From Megaleporinus macrocephalus (taxonomy: Eukaryota > Chordata > Actinopteri > Characiformes > Anostomidae), in the NCBI GenBank assembly GCA_021613375.1, contig CM038721.1:1192025-1256024 (forward strand): a stretch of DNA of 64,000 nucleotides, given 5' to 3'. Positions within the stretch are counted from its first letter, which is position 1. Every line of letters starts with the position of its first letter. A model generated the notes under the pieces. It saw only the letters and a list, made by a program, of their open reading frames with translations, was not told where the DNA came from and searched no databases. Made by a program: the position numbers and the translations under genes. Below, in pieces: positions 11,593-22,959 of this stretch.

Positions 11593-12480
11593 CGTGTGTG
11601 TAAGTTTTGGTGCCCCTGGTCAAATGACATGCTGTTGTTGAAGTTCTAAGAGTGTACTCACACTAGGCCCGGTTTGCTCGTTCCGTGCTGGGCCCGGTTA
11701 TCCCCCCAGCGCGCTCGCACAACATGATGGAGTTCATGATTGTTTAACATGAGCGTCGCATCACTGACGTCATGTTTGAGTTCCAGCAAAATGAACCAAT
11801 CACACGAGGCTCCAAGCGGGCCTGGGCATGGATAGTGCGCACACTAGAAGAGAAACGAGCCCGAGTCCAGGCGAAAAACTGGGCCACGCCCGGGCACAGT
11901 TAACTGGGCCGGGCCTGGGCACGGAGCGATCACAGAGCCTAGTGTGAGTAGGCCCTAAGTGCGTCATCTACATTGGTGCACACTTCAATGCACAATTATT
12001 GTTTGTGCAAAAAAGTGAAGACCTATTATACACGCCATGCTGCTGTTTAGTCCCAAAACAGTTGAACTCAACGAAGTACCAGCGAATTCTACGTAACACG
12101 TGTCCTGAAACTCGACGGCACAGCAGAGTTCATCTCGTGGAAGCCCGCATTCTCTAGAATATCTGTTTAAAGGCATCACCCTCAGACCCGCCTCAAAGTT
12201 TTTAGATTGTTAGATTTTTAGAGGCCAATTTATTTCACGCCGTGATCACTTTCTATCTTCTTGGCTCCGGCCCAGTTCGTCTGCACACTTCCTGTTTCAT
12301 TCAACAGCTCCTTCGGATTCGGATTAATAATTGCTGATGGCTCCAAACCCCCTTTACTCTCTGCAGTTATTATACAGGCCTGAAACGCTCTGGCGCGTCC
12401 CCAGTGACAGACTCATTTTATTCAGAAGGAGGAATTTCTTTGTTTGTTTTCGCTTTTAAACCCTTAAATACATATTTTTC
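11365..12480. repeat. Segmental duplication, copy B
   Basis: It matches copy A in three collinear pieces: a SINE fragment (about 11375-11486, head missing), 11487-12245, and 12256-12470. Shared strings include GGTCAAATGACATGCTGTTG, CAGTTCGTCTGC and TTAATAATTGCTGATGGCTC. Relative to copy A it lacks about 1.1 kb of middle sequence and carries an extra MITE. Confidence 0.8.
11646..11957. mobile_element. MITE with ACTCACACTAGGC terminal inverted repeats
   Basis: The ends read TACTCACACTAGGC and GCCTAGTGTGAGTA. The interior has repeated GGGCC/GGCCCGG words and no open reading frame. CTAAG occurs on both sides as a possible target duplication, and the insert is absent from the corresponding place in duplication copy A. 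The TIR-only structure suggests a cut-and-paste family, possibly hAT-like, but I cannot assign the superfamily. Confidence 0.75.
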
Positions 12481-15390
12481 CCATCTCATCAGAAAATACT
12501 CAACATTCCCAGTTACAGACCATCACAGACAGACGTGTGACCAACTTCATAAAGAGCTGGCAAAGCAAACCTGCTTCGAAATGTAAATCACATCATTTTT
12601 ACAATTCAGATTTTTAGATATTCACTAATCCACTGCTTATAGTGGTGACGATGGTAACCAGGAGTCATCATGACGTCATGTTGTCAGGCTGAGCGGCTGC
12701 ATGTTCGATATTTCTCACAAACATTTCTCCAGCTAAACCGAGTACACAGTGAAATATTGTTGCTGAAACTCAATAAAACTGATGAGGAAGCTGCTTTCTG
12801 ATGCACTCAGTGCTTTTCTCCACATGCGTAGCCTGAGGTATGTAACCCGAGTGTGATCTTAGACTCTGATGAGCTCTGTTTTTATCTCACGTGTAAATAC
12901 AGTCACTTAAGTAGCTTCTTATCATTTAAGACATTCACTACTTTCTCACTGAACTTGTGTTTGTTGTAGTACAGCTGAGCACTGTAATGGTCTCTCAGTG
13001 GACAAAACAGTCCGTCCTCCACCAAAACCAGGCTGCGTATTGACGAGAACCTGGCAACACGTATGATGATACAGGGGTTAGGATTTGATATAGCAATGTA
13101 TTTTGATGCTGTAAACGGTGATATATATCCCAATTTTAAATTCTAATTTTAGGAAAACTCTCATAGTACAAAAATTAGCTGTGCTAATGCTAATGTCAGC
13201 AGTGTGCCTACTTGTTTAGATAGGTGTGGAGGTCTACAGGCGAAGAACACTGCTATCTGTACCAACTGTGTTCCTGAGAATCGATACAGTATCACAAAAT
13301 ATAATATCGGGAGATTATCACACCCGGTTAGAACCAGCACTGACTGCCTGCAGCTTTTAGGCTGGATTTTAAAATTCTGGTACTAGTTTTAAAGGTCCTG
13401 AATGTTTGTTTATTTTAGATACTGACCTTCTCCAAAATACAGACGATGTTCTGCTTCTAAACTGTGGAACTCAGTTAAGCTTTTATTAGACTTTTAATAA
13501 ACAATTAAAAGCTTCTGTTAAGCACCTCGTGCTGCCACCGCCATGTAAAATTGCCCACAGATAAAGATTATTATTATTATTATTTTTTTTTAATCCAAAA
13601 CCAGCAGTGTTTTCATATGGAACGTTGCTGATGGCAAAATATTGATAGATTTGAAAATAATGATTTCTTTGGGGACTAATTTGCTGCACAGTGCCTGCAT
13701 GTATCCCTCCACCACGAGTGAACTATAAGAAACTACATCCCAAAAAAAAAGTCATGCAGACGAGAGATGAAGCATCTCACATACTAGCAGAAATTCTCTG
13801 GCATAGTTCAACCACGTTTCAAACCACCTCTGAATGTGTATTGGATTTGATTTGCAATAATAATAATAATAATAATTTTCATGTGTTGTTTTTTGCTCTC
13901 TAGACAATCAAAGATCATTCTGAACGGGCCGAAAATCAGATTTAGGTATTTCACTTCACTCTGAGTGACTCGTTCTTATATATAGTTTGACCGTAGATCC
14001 TCTGCTACCTTGGTTTTTATGGTACAGTATTATTATCCCTGTAAACCCGAAATATCCCTATCCAGCTCTTGGAGCCTGTTTTGCCCGTATCCAACCCCGC
14101 AGCCCTGCCAGCCAACCACATCCGCCGCTGCTCAACAGTAGCCGGCCAATAAAAGGCTGTTTCTGGGTCTGGGCTTGTGCCTGGACGACCCCCCTACCCC
14201 TTCCCGACTGACGTGGCACCTCCCTGCACCCTCTGTTTACTCTTCCAGCAGGTAACCAGGCAACATAGACTGCCCCCCCCCTCCTTTTTTTAAACGCCTG
14301 CTCCTGAGAGGGTGTGATCGCTATATTTGGTGCGACATAAAAACCTTTCCTCCAGATAAAGGCCTCCAGTCAACAGGACACATGTTCCTTTCTTGGTGCT
14401 GCTGTGCGTGTGATTGATGGCGGGAGGCCTTCGCCTGTTTTCTGTCTAATTATAGTCAGTGCAGCTGCTGGATATATCGCTAACCTCTCTCTCTCTCCCT
14501 CTCTCTCTCTCCCTCTCTCTCTCATTCCTCCCTCACTACCTTTCACATCCTCTTCTGCTTTCTTTCTTTTTTCTTTCCTCTCTCTGAGCAAAGCCTCTGG
14601 AATGTGAGCTGGGGAGCTGTTTCGTGAACCCCCCCCCCCCGGTGTGTCTGTGCATATGTGTGTTTGCTCAAGGCAAGCGTGTAATGTGCCAGCCGTAAGG
14701 CCCATCGCACAATTTACACACACACACACACACACTCACACTGATCCCCGAGGCCAACCGGGCTCAAAGTGCTGACGTGGCAAGCGCACACACACACACA
14801 CACTAGTCCACTTCCGCACCCACGACACACACACACACTCCAGCAGCGGCGGATCACGGCTATTAGTGCTCAGACGTCAGTTTGGACCATATCTGTTAGA
14901 ATGAAGCCCCCCTGCTAGCACCCCTGTGGGACGTATGCAGTATGTTAGTGCAAAACGAACAACATTTTGTTTGAACATCTTAAAATTAAGAGACTCTGTA
15001 GATTAAAAAGGTGTTCAAACGCTCATTTTAAAAAACAGTACAATGTGGTTTTGCAATAATCGTGGACACAAATATTAATATTTTAGGTATTTTGAGTTTC
15101 AGTATTCAATATTTTATATCAACATTTAGGTATCAGTGTTTTTAATATATGAATTACAAATACAAATAAAACTTTTGATACTAGCACAACAAAAACCAGC
15201 TGCATGTATGACTGCATTAACTCATAATCGTTGCTGGATTACTGACCGGGCCAGTGGGGCCAGCACCCAGGGGCCCTTGAGGTCGGGGGGCCTTGGTCCA
15301 AAACATTTTCCGATGCCTTTCAACATTTATGATACAATATATTTTTATTTCCGAAGGTCCATTTTAAGGATCCTCTGACTTTTAGGCACT
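12481..15390. other. Intergenic with microsatellites
   Basis: AT-rich to 13980, then GC-richer at about 14000-14400. It contains CT (14488-14522), a C-run (about 14627-14640) and CA runs (14714-14800). A short motif CTGCATGTATCCCTCCACCA near 13696 recurs at 24.29 kb and marks a dispersed repeat. A segment at about 15060-15125 (GGTATTTTGAG...ATTCAATATTTTATATCAAC) recurs near 17.2 kb. No gene is recognised. Confidence 0.5.
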
Positions 15391-15400
15391 TTGACCCCAG

Positions 15401-15670
15401 GGCCTCTTGCTTTTGGGGCCCCTAGCCATGCTTTAGGGACTCCTAGCCATGCTTTTGGGGCCCCTAGCTATGCTTTCAGGACTCCTAGCCATGCTTTTGG
15501 GTCCACTAGCTATGCTTTTGGGGGCCCTAGCCATGCTTTAGGGACTCCCAGCCATGCTTTTGTTGCCCCTAGCCATGCTTTTGGGGCCCCTAGCCATGCT
15601 TTTGGGGGCCCTAGCCATGCTTTTGGGGCCTTGCTATGCTTTTGGGGGCCCTAGCCGTGCTTTCGGGCCC
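15401..15670. repeat. 21-bp minisatellite, unit TTTTGGGGCCCCTAGCCATGC
   Basis: About 13 units with variants in the GGGGCC block (GGGACTCC, GGGGGCCC, GGGTCC). Each unit contains a short GGGGCCCC palindrome. The open frame over it (FGAPSHA heptads) is a consequence of the period being a multiple of three. Confidence 0.93.
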
Positions 15671-16725
15671 CTTATGAAAACGGACGAGGCGTTGTGGCAC
15701 TGCTCTGACTTCGACTATCCTTAATCTTGCCTTGCTAGTGATGTGTGGCTGTCATGCACAGTGGATTCCTATGTGACTAGAACAGCACAGATTTCTTTCA
15801 GGGATGTGATTGGCGGCTGAATAAAGGTGATAAATCACAATGTCGTCACACTACGTAACTGCACTACTCAGCATATCGCTGCAGTGTTGTATAGCGAGGC
15901 CTTCAGTGATTCATACTCTTACATGTTAGACCTTCAGTCTAGCTCCTGACCAAGTCCTGACCAAGTCTTATCCCGATCAGCTTATTCTCATTTTAAGAAT
16001 GTCTTCCAAGTGAAAACTTGAAAACTAAACTCGAGTGTTAGTACTAGTAGGCCTGTGTTCTCAGACAGTACTGAACCCAATCCTGAGCCGTGTCAGCGCT
16101 AATCCGTGTCTCTTCTACAAATTGGCCCACACGGAGTTTAAATACGAGCGCCGTGTTAAAGAATCATGTTTTCTTTTTTGTTTTATTATTAAAGTGATTC
16201 AGAGTCGGCCTAACAGGCCCGGAGCGTTCTTCAGCCCACGGCTTATCTGCTGACCTTCTGAAGCTGTGCCTAAATCTGAAACCAGCACAAGCCCAAAGCT
16301 AATCACTCACTCACTCACTCACCCGCTCAGACCTACCCCCACCTACCCCACCCCACCCCACCCCACACACTCGACACCGAAATGTCAAAACTGCATGTCA
16401 GGGCTTCCATTCAGACGCATGTGTGCTGCGCTCGCTGCCCGACTGTGTTTGTGCTGATCAGCTCAAGCTGCTCGCACAAAGCCACGTTTAGCACTAGTGA
16501 ACCATCCCTACAGGACCTCCACAGATCTCTAGGATCATTCAGGCCCTACTGACTACAGAGCTGGACAGTTAGTACCAGAGATGAACAATAATTCTGGAGC
16601 CGTATCAGATCTGAGCACAGTTTCCAGCACAGTCACTCACTTTACTGAGTTTATAATCCACAGACAGGTAACAGACAGGTAACAGCATTCACACGGCTAC
16701 CTGACCAGCCTTTGATGACCATTTC
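15671..16725. other. Intergenic, nothing recognised
   Basis: Unremarkable apart from CACTCACTCACTCACC and CCCACCCCACCCC runs near 16305-16370. Confidence 0.5.
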
Positions 16726-16727
16726 TT

Positions 16728-16925
16728 CTCATACTCCTTAACTGAAAGACGGTGTAGGCATCACGCAGCCTTACAATCATCAACTATCAGTCATCAGGGG
16801 TCGTCAATAAACGTTCTATTTGTTTACAAAACTATTCCCAGTACGTTTAGCCACGGCTCGGCACTGCTTGTGTATAGACATGGCCAGGTATATACAGTAC
16901 TGTGTAAAAGTTTTAGTTCCTTGGG
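16728..16925. repeat. Local direct duplication, first copy
   Basis: About 190 bp (CAGTCATCAGGGGTCGTCAA through GGCCAGGTATATACAGTACT) recurs at 17265-17455. It ends with the first bases of a MITE end (CAGTACTGTGTAAAAG). Confidence 0.85.
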
Positions 16926-17264
16926 GACATTATTATTATAGCTAATGCTCAAATGCTTATATCTTCTATAGGCCATAATAGAATGCTAGCACTAAACTGA
17001 ATAAATAAAAAAAACAATAATATATAATTCATCTTGTATTTTGCAGCTCAACAGTATAACAATATTTTTTGAATATATGGCGTCAAGTGATGTGTGTAGG
17101 ACTTCCAAAAGACTGGTATAATATATAAATAAATAAAATCGGTGACACAGATTTTAAAAAGACGATACAATACGGTATTGCAATATTTTGCGTGGCAATC
17201 GTGAACATCAAAACCAATATTTCAGGTATTTTGAGCATCAATATTCAATATATCAACCCTTACC

Positions 17265-17455
17265 AATACCCCTTAACCGAAAGATCTATGTGGGCCTCGT
17301 GCAGCCTTAAGAAGGTCACCTATCAGTCATCAGGGGTCGTCAATAAACGTTCTATTTCCTTACAAAACTATTCCCAGTACATTTAGCCACGGCTCGTCAC
17401 TGCTTGTGTATAGACATGGCCAGGTATATACAGTACTGTGCAAAAGCTTTAGTTA
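17265..17455. repeat. Local direct duplication, second copy
   Basis: It matches 16728-16925 with scattered substitutions. Here the duplicated flank continues into a complete MITE. Confidence 0.85.
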
Positions 17456-17922
17456 CTTAAGAACATTATTATATTTAAAAAGCTATTATTTTCAGATAGG
17501 AAGCTTTAATTTACTCAGTAAAAAAATATTATTAAATATTAATCAGTATTAATAGAGTAAGTAGTGTTTTCCATACGTCAGTGTGTTTATTTAACTCTTT
17601 CCAAGCTTCTCCTAAACAACCCAGTATTATTATCAGTTCTGATCTAATACCTGCTTTGACTGCTCAGTACTTCATTAAGATAAATCAAGATTTGCTGCTG
17701 AAGGAACTGAACACATTCATACAATGTCTGGGGCGTCCAGGAGAAATCTGGAACCTAACTTTGTTCTTCAAACTGGATCAAGATCTGATCTACTTCTCTC
17801 ACAATAACATATTCATGTTACTTTGTATTGTATGTCTGATTATTTACATCTGTTCTAATCAGATCTGCTGTTCTTACTGGTGATCAGACACTTACTGCTA
17901 AGACTTTTGCACAGCAGTGTAC
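17432..17922 (+). mobile_element. Tc1/mariner-type MITE, full copy
   Basis: The ends CAGTACTGTGCAAAAG and CTTTTGCACAGCAGTG are near-perfect inverted repeats flanked by TA, the Tc1/mariner target. The inside carries a 100-codon open frame (17581-17883) without a DDE motif or any recognisable domain. A truncated inverted copy lies at 42 kb, and a solo end lies at 16.9 kb. Confidence 0.8.
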
Positions 17923-19689
17923 ATGAAATATACCGTGAGTTTTCACTTATCAGACGCTTATCATTATACCAGGGATGTGATTCGCCGCCATCCAGACGTT
18001 ACATTATATTATTATTATAATTATAATTATAGCCAGATTTTAATTTGTTTATGCTGGTGAGATTTAGCTCACACAGAAAGAACGCTGGCGTGTATCTGCG
18101 CATGTTAAAATAATTAATTCGTCCAGCCAGAGCCAGTGAGAGCCAGTTCCCAGTAAAAAGTAGGGCATGTTTTTTTTTTTTTTTTTAAGTTGCTTTTCCT
18201 TCAGTAGACTCCACTTTTTCCAGCTCGGATAACTCGATCCGCTTAAAAGGTGTACGCTTCCTTTTTGGCAGGAGGAGAGAAAATCAGTAAATGAAGAAAA
18301 AGACCAATGACTTGTGACGAGTTCAAAAAAAGAAAGGGAAAAGAAAAGAAAAGAAATAAAGGAAGAAGAAGAAAAAACAGACACTAACTAGGTAGGGCGG
18401 GACAGCTGTGCAAACAAAAGCCAGAAAGAGAGCCTAAGTCCTCTCTGACTGCTACGTAATTTGAGCAAAGCTATTAATCTCCGACGACTGGCTTTTCCCC
18501 TCGGGGTGTTGAGTTTCGGTGACAGATGAAAAGAAACGAGCTGGCGCGGCTGGAATTTGAGGCGAGAGCCTGCGCCAACACAACAGGCGAGCGGGGCATG
18601 TAACAGGAACGCAAAAGCCCGACGACGGCGACCGCAAAAGCCCTGGAAAGCACCACCGTCGGCGTGTTTGTTTCTGTTCTACTGCCTACATCGGGGCTAC
18701 CGAGCCCACGCCTGGAGGTACACCTTCTATAGAACTTCCCATACAAAGCCAGCACACCTGCTCAGGTGGACCCACGGGGTGTGGAGTTGATGCTCCTAAA
18801 GTAGGTTGGCCGGGGGGAGGGGGGGGGGAGGGGGGGTGCGGTGAGTGTTGGCCAGCCGTATTAGTTAATACACAACAAGCAGACAGACCCCGGGCCGGAA
18901 CAGTGCTCAGCTGTGATTACAAGCCGCTCTGGATCCCGTTCACAGAGTTCGAAGCTAAAAGCGATGACGATCTTTAAAGAGCGACCACATGAGCTGGTAC
19001 CAGTCTGGGCCAGACGTTCTTCCGTACGTACAAGAATCCAGTACGTGAGCAAGAGAGCAAATAAAGGTAGGCAGACGTACGCCATCCAAAGAAAACAGCG
19101 AGCGGGTACTGAGGGGTTAGCCGTCTGAATGGAGAGTACATGCGAACTCTAGGCGGAACAGAGGCCTCCATTCATTCCTGTACACTGTGTGCGATCAACC
19201 TTGTACAGTAGCAGGCGTGTTGGGCTCAAAGCCCCTGATTGAGGAGATGGAGGACGGTGACTCAGGAATTCCACCAGGGCGACCACGTGATCCGGCGCAT
19301 TTTATAGGCTCAGGCAACCACTAGCGCTCCCAGCAACCAAAAAAAAACAAAACAAAAAAAAACAAAACACTGTGTCCCACTTTCATAGATAGCACTATAA
19401 AGGTATAGAACCGGATGGAGGGACCCCCAAGTCGGCATTCACCGAAAAAGGCCAACGTGTGTTTACGAGCCCCCGACTGAGGACGAGCGGGAGTAAAAAT
19501 AGCCAGAGGGTGTCGGGTTGCACGCAGCGTTCGGTTCCTCCACATGGGAGTTAACAACACTGTGGAATGTCAAGTCACAACTCGCCATCAGAAAGAATCT
19601 AGAGATAAAGAGAGCAGCGCCAAGCCTGAGATCACGGCTACGGCCGTAGTTCAGTGGGTAACCGAACTGTGTACACCATCAGCACATAA

Positions 19690-19725
<36 letters not shown>

Positions 19726-19880
19726 TCTCGTCGGCTCTTCCTTTCCTTTTTTTTTTTTCCTCTCCTCCTCCTCCTCCTCCTCTCCCCCCACCGAGTCTCA
19801 TTTTGTTGGTGTTGCATCACCCCGTTCAGTGTGATTCACGAGAGGGAGCGACCGCCTCGGAGAATAATGGACAAGAAGCG
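17923..19880. other. Intergenic region downstream of irf2bp2
   Basis: It contains a G-rich run at about 18808-18840, a CT run at 19691-19722 and TCC repeats at about 19760-19790. The DNA at 18400-18780 and 18850-19300 is GC-balanced and looks single-copy. One unit resembling the 27-bp minisatellite core (GAGGAGATGGAGGACGGTGA) occurs near 19242. No gene is recognised. Confidence 0.5.
18808..18840 (+). other. G-run cluster, potential G-quadruplex
   Basis: At least four runs of four or more G are separated by single A, T or C. This meets the usual sequence rule for a G4, but whether it folds is not shown. Confidence 0.5.
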
Positions 19881-20485
19881 AACCATAGACACGTCAGGTT
19901 GTTATTACAAGGTCAAAAATTGTATTTGGCAATTTTAAACAAGTGCATACAAGTACAGCTAGAAGCATTTCAGTTTTGCCAAGTGCTCATAGAGTAGGTT
20001 TAGTCACATTCTATGTTTAAACATGGACTGCCACCAGGTCTAATAGTACATTGATAATTGGCGTTGAACAACAACTGAAAAAGGAGGGGGGGTGGAATTG
20101 GAGGAGGGGGGGTTGGAATTGGAGGAGGAGGAGGGGGGGGAGGTCAGGGGTATGGGGGGGGGCGGCGAGAGTAGTCTGTTATAATGTGTACATACCTTTT
20201 TCATCTTCAAAAAAATATAGAAACAATGTATTCAAAAAAAGGAAAATCAAAAAAAATTTATACAGCCATGTTTTTTTACGAAGTGTACACTTCCCTTGTG
20301 TCCATATGTACATGTCCCATAATTTCTGGATTTTGGATGGTATGCAATTGTTTTGATTCAGTCTGCAATCGTATATGTGTGTATTTCATTTGTCGTTTTC
20401 TGTGTTTTGAAAAAACAAAACAACAACAACAACAAAAAAAAGTAATCAAAAAAAAAAAAAAGGAAAAAAGAGGAGAAAAATGAAA
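19881..20485 (-). other. irf2bp2: Likely irf2bp2 3' UTR
   Basis: This lower-GC sequence directly follows the irf2bp2 stop codon on the minus strand. It carries a Pumilio-type octamer TGTACATA in mRNA sense at 20312-20305. I found no canonical AATAAA in mRNA sense in this stretch, so the 3' end is a guess. On the plus strand the G-rich block at 20086-20165 would be C-rich in the transcript. Confidence 0.4.
20305..20312 (-). promoter_or_regulatory. Pumilio-type element in the putative 3' UTR
   Basis: TGTACATA in mRNA sense matches the UGUANAUA consensus of PUF proteins. An eight-base match alone is weak evidence. Confidence 0.3.
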
Positions 20486-22411
20486 TCAAGGGTCTCTCTC
20501 CTTTTTTACTTTCACGTCTCCGGCCAAGATGGTGGCTATTTCTCCCTGCATGAAGGCCCAGGGCACGTTGGAGCCCACCAGCGGGCACTTTTCTCCGCTG
20601 GGGCAGTACACCTCCCCCGTGGCGCCCTGCTGCTTGATGCTCTCGCGCGAGCACGGGAAGCAGAACTTGTGCGAGGGCACCGACGGGCACTGGACAAAAT
20701 GCGTGTCCTCCAGCCGCTCGTGGCACAGGGTGCAGCAGAGCGGGACGCTGCCGGGGGGCACCGAGGAGTCCGGAACGCTCTGGGGGTGTCCCGGCTGGGG
20801 GTCCACGCCGGGGACGTGGCCGGCGGCGCCGGCCACCCCGACGGCCATCACGTCCCTTTGGTTCAGCCGCTGGCCGCGCTGGCCGGCCGAGGACGGCGAG
20901 AGGGGGCTGCCGCTGTTCCGCCGGCCCCCCGCCGCCGTGCTGGTGGTGGAGTGCACCTGGTTTGCGTCTTTGGGCGAGCCGGTGCCGGCCCCGGCGTTGT
21001 CCGCCGCCATGATGAGGGCGGCCATGGGCGACTGGCCGTTCTGCGCCGCCGTGGCCGCCTCTGGGGGGGTGGTGCGGGAGTGGGGGGAGATGGTGGAAGG
21101 CGGGGCGGCCGCGTAGCCGGGCAGCGCGGCCGAGGGGATCTTCAGCACCTCAGACCACGGCTGACCCTCGCCGTTCAGCTTGGCTGTGGCGCCCTCCCCC
21201 TCCGGCTCGGGGGAGGCTTTCCTCTTCATGGTCCGCGGCTGCTTGCCTCGGTCTGCAGGGGGAATGTGGAATGGGAAGAGGGGGTGGGTGTAGTGGTGGG
21301 GAGGGAGGCGGTGGGGTTGGGGGGGGGGCAGAGAGAGAGAGAGAGAAAGTTAAACAACTCAAGTTAGAAAGAAAAGGAAAAACAAGCCATACAGCAAAAA
21401 ACCTCTCACTCCTGGAAAACTCTGAGCGTGACCTGTTGTTGGCACTGTTGGACAGTTTTCCTGCCACGCGCAGCTCCACACAAAAACATGGCCAAACGTA
21501 AATGTGCACTTCATGGAAGCTCATGTTGTTTTTTTTCTGTTTTTTTTTTTTTTTTCCACGTTCTGTGCAAAAGTCAAGCAGACCACACGTCTAATTTCAA
21601 TGCACGCGCACGCCTTACCTGTTTTGGAGGGCGCGGAGCTCGTGTCGTAGCCCATCCTGTGCTGCATGGCCGGGTGCTCCTTCTTGAACCTGCTGTCTAT
21701 CGTGTGCAGCGCCATGAGGTCCCTCACCGTCTTGCCCTTGCTCATCCACTCCTCCGCGCGCTTATGGCTGTCGCCCAGCTCCCCGAGCCCGTCCCCGCGG
21801 TGCTTGTCCTTGCCGTCGTCCCGCTTTCCGCCGTGCTCCGTCAGGCTGGGGATCCCCATCTGCGGCGGGCGGCCGTTGAGCGCGTGCACGGACGGCAGGC
21901 CCCCGTTCATGATGGGCATGAGGCTGGGCGGCACGGCGCTAGTCCTGCGCGGGTTGGGGCTCTGGCGGTTCAGCTCCGGCGGCTCGTCTGGCTTGGGGAA
22001 GCCGTTGGGCACGGGGATGCCGTTGGCCTGCCGAGCCGCGGACGGGTACTCGGGCCCCAGGCGGGGCGGCCGGTCCGGGGCGAGGGGGTAGCGGTCGAGG
22101 GGCTGCGGCGGACGCGAGCCAGCCTCGGCCGCGGCCGCCGCCGCCGCCGCCACGGCCGCCGCGTGGTTGACGGGCTGCAGCTCCTTGGCCGCCTTGCCCG
22201 GGCCGGGGCTGCGACCCTCCTGGAAGCCGTGCGCGCGCTTAAGCTGGCGCGCGGTCTCAATAACAAACTCGATCCGGTCGGCTCCCTCGTAGTTCACGCA
22301 TCCTCTGCACACGGGCTCGGTAAAATCCCAGATCATAGCCCACGGCATGCGGGGAAGGTCGCACAGGTAGCACGACTGCCGTCTCGAAGCGGCCACCGCC
22401 GCGGAGGACAT
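20486..22411 (-). CDS. irf2bp2: Interferon regulatory factor 2-binding protein 2 (two coding exons: 22411-21619 and 21252-20486)
   Basis: Predicted 519-residue nuclear transcriptional cofactor. Residues 1-60 hold the atypical IRF2BP zinc finger (Cys14, Cys17, Cys35, Cys38, within [18 protein letters not shown]). Next come a poly-Ala run (about 84-95), a Pro-rich middle with [13 protein letters not shown], and, after the splice junction, a basic [13 protein letters not shown] stretch that is a likely nuclear localisation signal. The C-terminal RING-type finger has Cys438, Cys441, Cys453, His459, Cys462, Cys465, Cys481 and Cys487, and the chain ends [10 protein letters not shown]. The family is known to repress transcription with IRF2 and to modulate NFAT and VGLL4 outputs. 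The two-exon structure separates it from the intronless paralogues irf2bp1 and irf2bpl. The frame stays open upstream to 22609, but homology starts at the ATG at 22411 (G at -3). It is somewhat shorter than the human protein (587 residues, from memory). Whether it is the a or b teleost paralogue cannot be told here. Confidence 0.96.
21253..21618 (-). other. irf2bp2: irf2bp2 intron
   Basis: The 366-bp intron has donor CAG|GTAAGG and acceptor CCCTGCAG|AC on the minus strand. Exon 1 ends after one base of a codon and exon 2 supplies the other two, restoring an Asp codon before [11 protein letters not shown]. The position agrees with the known single intron of vertebrate IRF2BP2, at which the human gene is alternatively spliced (a 16-residue difference, from memory). 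Confidence 0.9.
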
Positions 22412-22717
22412 GGCTGGCTGTGTCTCGTTCGCAGGGGGGAAAGGGGGAAGAGAAGAAGGAGGAAAGGAAAAAAAAAAAAGGACGGGGCGAGAATTCTCCG
22501 TCGATCGCCTCTTGCTCGCGCTCGCGCTCGGACTGAGGAGAAGGAGAGGAGGCGAAAAGGAGAAATTCGCTGTAGGTTTTCCTCCCGCCGGCGACAAAAA
22601 CACACACACAGGCGAAGTTACACTCCGAAGTTCATGGCAGTTGTGGACTTTGCCCGTGCGCGCCTCCGTCTAGCTCGCGCGCTCCCGCGCCGCCGGGCAG
22701 GGTCGCTTGCGCGGCGG

Positions 22718-22725
22718 TGACGTCA
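22718..22725. promoter_or_regulatory. CRE palindrome TGACGTCA
   Basis: A perfect eight-base CREB/ATF site within GGTGACGTCACC, about 310 bp upstream of the irf2bp2 start codon in a CpG-rich setting, where functional CREs usually lie. Occupancy is inferred. Confidence 0.6.
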
Positions 22726-22763
22726 CCGGAGCGCCGAGTCTGTTTACTCGATTCTTCGACAAC

Positions 22764-22775
22764 CGCGCGTGCGCA
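22764..22775. promoter_or_regulatory. NRF1-like site
   Basis: CGCGCGTGCGCA (complement TGCGCACGCGCG) fits the NRF1 consensus YGCGCAYGCGCR. NRF1 sites are typical of CpG-island promoters. Confidence 0.5.
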
Positions 22776-22861
22776 GTGCGCGCGGGGAGCGCGAGGGGAG
22801 GGGGGCGAAGGCAGGCAGGCAGGCAGGCAGGCGCGCGCGCACGCACGCGCAGGATCTGAAA

Positions 22862-22873
22862 CAACAACAACAA

Positions 22874-22906
<33 letters not shown>
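22862..22906. repeat. (CAA)5(CAG)10 trinucleotide tract
   Basis: Five CAA units are followed by ten pure CAG units, about 450 bp upstream of the irf2bp2 start codon. In the direction of irf2bp2 it reads CTG then TTG. It is not in a recognised coding frame. A GGCA repeat lies just before it at about 22812-22831. Confidence 0.92.
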
Positions 22907-22911
<5 letters not shown>

Positions 22912-22959
22912 CGAAATACTGTTCGGAGAGCGTTTCGAGGGCCATTCGCAAAACATTTA

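Larger units (their letters stand above)
22412..22830 (-). promoter_or_regulatory. irf2bp2: CpG-rich 5' UTR and promoter region of irf2bp2
   Basis: This GC- and CpG-rich segment lies immediately upstream of the start codon. It contains a palindromic CRE and an NRF1-like site about 310-365 bp from the ATG. No TATA box is obvious, consistent with a dispersed CpG-island promoter. The exact transcription start is unknown. Confidence 0.65.

Noticed and set aside
19640..19670. A-box-like TAGTTCAGTGGG suggesting a tRNA or SINE
   Set aside because: No B box follows at a proper distance.
22412..22609. 66-residue N-terminal extension of irf2bp2
   Set aside because: The frame is open, but the sequence is low-complexity UTR-like. 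Family similarity begins at the ATG at 22411.
20480..22720. Long plus-strand open frames of 195-430 codons opposite irf2bp2
   Set aside because: These are GC-rich shadows of the irf2bp2 coding strand. The minus-strand reading has the conserved zinc finger, RING and splice signals.
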